A stretch of 5,736 bases of DNA from Candidatus Aenigmatarchaeota archaeon (GTDB lineage: Archaea; Aenigmatarchaeota; Aenigmatarchaeia; QMZP01). Position 1 is the first letter of the stretch, and each line of letters starts with the position of its first letter. The notes beneath the pieces were generated by a model. It was not told the origin of the DNA, did no database searches, and saw only the letters and a list, made by a program, of their open reading frames with translations. This document shows positions 3,791-5,736 of this stretch, one piece after another. The DNA lies in the NCBI GenBank assembly GCA_030673725.1, contig DAOVIL010000046.1:1-5736 (forward strand). The letters are read 5' to 3'. The translations under genes and the position numbers were made by a program.

Positions 3791-5503
3791 ATGGACGGCA
3801 AGTTCAGGGACGAAGTTGTGAAGCAGATATCGTCGGCCGCAGGGCTGAAGAAGAAGGGTGCAGAGGCCCTGCTTGAGACGCCTCCCAACCAGAACCTGGG
3901 AGACCTGGCGTTCCCGTGCTTCACCCTTGCAAAGATTATAGGGAAGGACCCGAAATCGATAGCGTCAGACATAGCCCTGAAGGTTGAGACAGGAGGCCTG
4001 ATAAAGGCGGTCAAGCAGATGGGACCCTACGTCAACTTCTTCGCTGACTGGGGGAAGGTCGGCCAGAAGGCACTTGAAACGATCATAAAGGGCAGGAAGT
4101 ACGGTGCAGCCAAGCCCAACAAGAAGGTTGTCATGGTGGAGTTCCCCAGCCCGAACACGAACAAGCCCCTCCATCTTGGCCACCTAAGAAACATGGCTCT
4201 GGGAGAGTCTGTCTCCAAGATACTGGAGAATGCAGGCTCTGACGCGAAAAGGACTAACATAAACAATGACAGGGGCGTCCATATATGCAAGTCCATGCTG
4301 GCTTACCAGAAATGGGGAAAGGGAAAGACGCCAGAAAGCGAGAAGAAGAAATCAGACCACTTCGTGGGCGACTTCTATGTGCTCTACAGCCAGAAGGAAA
4401 AGAAGGACAAGTCCCTCGAAAACGATATCAAGCAGATGCTCCTGAAATGGGAGGCAGGGGACAAGGATACCATCGCGCTCTGGAAGAAGATGAACAAATG
4501 GGCGTTCGACGGCTTCAAGGAGACATACAGGAAATTCGGCATAAAGCACGACAAGGAATACTATGAGAGCGACACCTACAGGGGAGGGAAAAAGATGGTG
4601 ATGGCAGGCCTGGACAAGGGCCTCTTCTACAGGGATGACACAGGCGCCATCATGTTCAACCTTGACAAGTACGGCCTTGGCCAGAAGGTGCTGATACGTT
4701 CTGACGGCACAGCGGTCTACATGACCCAGGACATATACACTGCCAAGAAGCGGTATGAGGACTTCAGGTTCCAAAAGATGATATACGTGGTCGGCAATGA
4801 GCAGGAATACCATTTCCAGGTCCTGTTCCAGGTGCTTGACATACTCGGCATGAGGTTCGCAAAGGACTGCTACCACCTGTCCCATGGGATGGTGAACCTC
4901 ACCACAGGGAAGATGAAGTCCAGGGAAGGCACAGTAGTGGACGCTGACGACCTGATAGCAGAGATGGAAAGCCTGGCCAGGAAGGAGATAACATCCAGGG
5001 ACAAGTCGATAAAGAAGACAGAGCTGGAGAAGAGAGCAGCACAGATAGCCCTCGGGGCCATAAAGTACTACCTGCTCAGGAGTGATGCTGTCAAGAACAT
5101 GATGTTCAGCCCGGAGGAGTCCATCTCCTTTGAAGGGAACACAGGCCCGTACATACAGTACAGCCATGCCAGGATATCGTCCATCTTCAGGAAAGGCGGG
5201 AAGGTCCCGGCAAAGTTCGATGCCTCTCTCCTGAAGGATGAGAGGGAGAAAACCCTGATGAAGCTGCTCCTGGAATTCCCGAAAGTGGCTGAGGACGCGG
5301 CCAGGGACTACAAGCCCCACTACCTGGCCACCTTCGCCTTCAGCCTGGCATCAGCCTTCAACAACTTCTACGAGGGCTGCCATGTCCTGAAGGCAGAGAC
5401 CCTACAGCTTAAGGCAGCGAGGCTGGCCCTCTGCAAGGCCACACAGAAAGTGCTGGAAAATGCCTTAAAACTGCTGGGGATAGAGGCCCCAGACAGGATG
5501 TAG
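3791..5503 (+). CDS. argS: Arginyl-tRNA synthetase
   Basis: This class I enzyme charges tRNA-Arg with arginine in the cytoplasm. Its 570 residues are the normal length. Domains in order: the N-terminal tRNA D-loop-recognition domain (about 1-85, with NLGDLAFPCFTLAK and PYVNFF); the Rossmann catalytic core with SPNTNKPLHLGHLRN (120-134), whose HLGH (128-131) is the HIGH motif; the insertion region (about 165-265); LIRSDGTAVYMTQDI (301-315); GNEQEYHFQVLFQVL (335-349); KMKSREGT (374-381) in the KMSKS position; and the C-terminal DALR anticodon-binding helices (about 452-570), from YIQYSHARIS to LGIEAPDRM. The KMKSREGTVVDADDL wording, the NNDRGVHICKSMLAYQKWG stretch and the long insertion match my memory of bacterial Bacteroidetes/CPR-like enzymes more than classical archaeal ones, suggesting old transfer. 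No residues appear missing. Confidence 0.97.
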   Translation: MDGKFRDEVVKQISSAAGLKKKGAEALLETPPNQNLGDLAFPCFTLAKIIGKDPKSIASDIALKVETGGLIKAVKQMGPYVNFFADWGKVGQKALETIIKGRKYGAAKPNKKVVMVEFPSPNTNKPLHLGHLRNMALGESVSKILENAGSDAKRTNINNDRGVHICKSMLAYQKWGKGKTPESEKKKSDHFVGDFYVLYSQKEKKDKSLENDIKQMLLKWEAGDKDTIALWKKMNKWAFDGFKETYRKFGIKHDKEYYESDTYRGGKKMVMAGLDKGLFYRDDTGAIMFNLDKYGLGQKVLIRSDGTAVYMTQDIYTAKKRYEDFRFQKMIYVVGNEQEYHFQVLFQVLDILGMRFAKDCYHLSHGMVNLTTGKMKSREGTVVDADDLIAEMESLARKEITSRDKSIKKTELEKRAAQIALGAIKYYLLRSDAVKNMMFSPEESISFEGNTGPYIQYSHARISSIFRKGGKVPAKFDASLLKDEREKTLMKLLLEFPKVAEDAARDYKPHYLATFAFSLASAFNNFYEGCHVLKAETLQLKAARLALCKATQKVLENALKLLGIEAPDRM

Positions 5504-5514
5504 GGCTTTTTTAT
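5504..5514 (+). terminator. U-run terminator after argS
   Basis: GGGCTTTTTTATT starts right after the argS stop, with six T at 5507-5512. Archaeal RNA polymerase stops at such U-runs without needing a strong hairpin, and none is seen here. It sits in the gap between two converging genes. Confidence 0.6.
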
Positions 5515-5535
5515 TGGGTCCAGGCTAGGTCATGG

Positions 5536-5549
5536 AAAATGAAGAAAGG
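5536..5549 (-). terminator. Pyrimidine-rich end of the leftward gene
   Basis: On the minus strand, just past the stop at 5554-5552, the sequence reads CCTTTCTTCATTTT. This is a broken U-rich stretch that could end the leftward transcript. It is weaker than the argS T-run. Confidence 0.35.
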
Positions 5550-5551
5550 TT

Positions 5552-5736
5552 TTAAATTATCTCGTAGACGACTGATGCTGTGCCTGTCAGCTCGACCTTT
5601 CCTGGGGGCATGGGAGCAGGGCCTCCTGCCAACACCGCATCTTCCATCATCGCCCGGTAGGGAATGAAGCTTACTGATTCTGAAGCAGCCTTCACCCTCA
5701 CTATCTTCACCCCAAGTGCGCTTGCCAGGCCCTCCG
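5552..5736 (-). CDS. SIMPL (DUF541) domain protein, C-terminal fragment
   Basis: Only the last 60 residues and the stop (5554-5552) lie in the window; the N-terminus is beyond the right edge. The visible part reads EGLASALGVKIVRVKAAS, then SFIPYRAMMEDAVLAGG, then PMPPGKVELTGTASVVYEII. The order of ALGVK, a low-complexity middle, a PG(K/E)VE turn and a final strand ending in VVYEI is the C-terminal signature of the SIMPL/DUF541 family (E. coli YggE, BP26 of Brucella). Members are usually exported or membrane-anchored and form oligomeric rings or channels; YggE is linked to oxidative stress tolerance. Whether this one has a signal peptide cannot be seen. The gene converges on argS with a 48-base gap holding terminators for both. 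Confidence 0.8.
   Translation of the reverse strand, partial: EGLASALGVKIVRVKAASESVSFIPYRAMMEDAVLAGGPAPMPPGKVELTGTASVVYEII

Noticed and set aside
4352..5320. 322-codon open frame on the minus strand inside argS
   Set aside because: It lies wholly antisense to a clearly recognised ArgRS, its product looks like no family, and GC-biased codons on the plus strand easily leave such frames open.
1..5736. CRISPR array, insertion sequence, toxin-antitoxin or classical defence locus
   Set aside because: No spaced direct repeats, transposase motifs, terminal inverted repeats or paired toxin-antitoxin genes are seen; the wHTH protein is paired with DJ-1 genes, not a toxin.

Overview
The window looks archaeal. 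It holds an intron-bearing tRNA gene whose two introns both fold into bulge-helix-bulge (BHB) splice motifs. TATA-like boxes of the CTTATA(A) type lie upstream of several genes. Arginine is mostly coded by AGG/AGA, ATA is frequent for isoleucine, and Shine-Dalgarno-led starts sit beside what looks like a leaderless one. Together with a bacterial-looking ArgRS and tight gene packing, this suggests a DPANN-type or similar archaeon of moderate GC. That placement is inference; no marker in the window fixes the phylum.

Layout from left to right. (1) 2-1411 (+): a class III PLP-dependent aminotransferase, cut by the left edge, whose N-terminus is a long Lys/Ala/Pro tail resembling histone H1. (2) 1413-1817 (-): a 134-residue conserved-looking protein of unknown function, tail-to-tail with the aminotransferase with one base between the stops. 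(3) 1818-1913: a short AT-rich divergent promoter region. (4) 1914-3171 (+): a compact operon of two different DJ-1/PfpI-superfamily proteins and a 72-residue winged-helix protein, with overlaps of 4 and 7 nt. (5) 3217-3356 (+): tRNA-Gln(UUG) interrupted by a 30-nt intron in the D arm (21/22) and a 37-nt intron at the canonical 37/38 site. (6) 3417-3758 (+): an unrecognised 113-residue protein, with an inverted repeat between its TATA box and start codon. (7) 3791-5503 (+): arginyl-tRNA synthetase. (8) 5552-5736 (-): the C-terminal end of a SIMPL (DUF541) domain protein, converging on argS.

Functionally the window mixes translation genes (tRNA-Gln, ArgRS), amino-acid metabolism (aminotransferase) and a small probable stress or repair operon (two DJ-1 proteins plus a putative regulator). 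No gene-free stretch exceeds 300 bases. I see no CRISPR array, insertion sequence, phage gene or classical defence system. The items most worth following are the doubly interrupted tRNA with an alternative anticodon-masking fold, the histone-like tail on an enzyme, and the DJ-1/DJ-1/wHTH operon.
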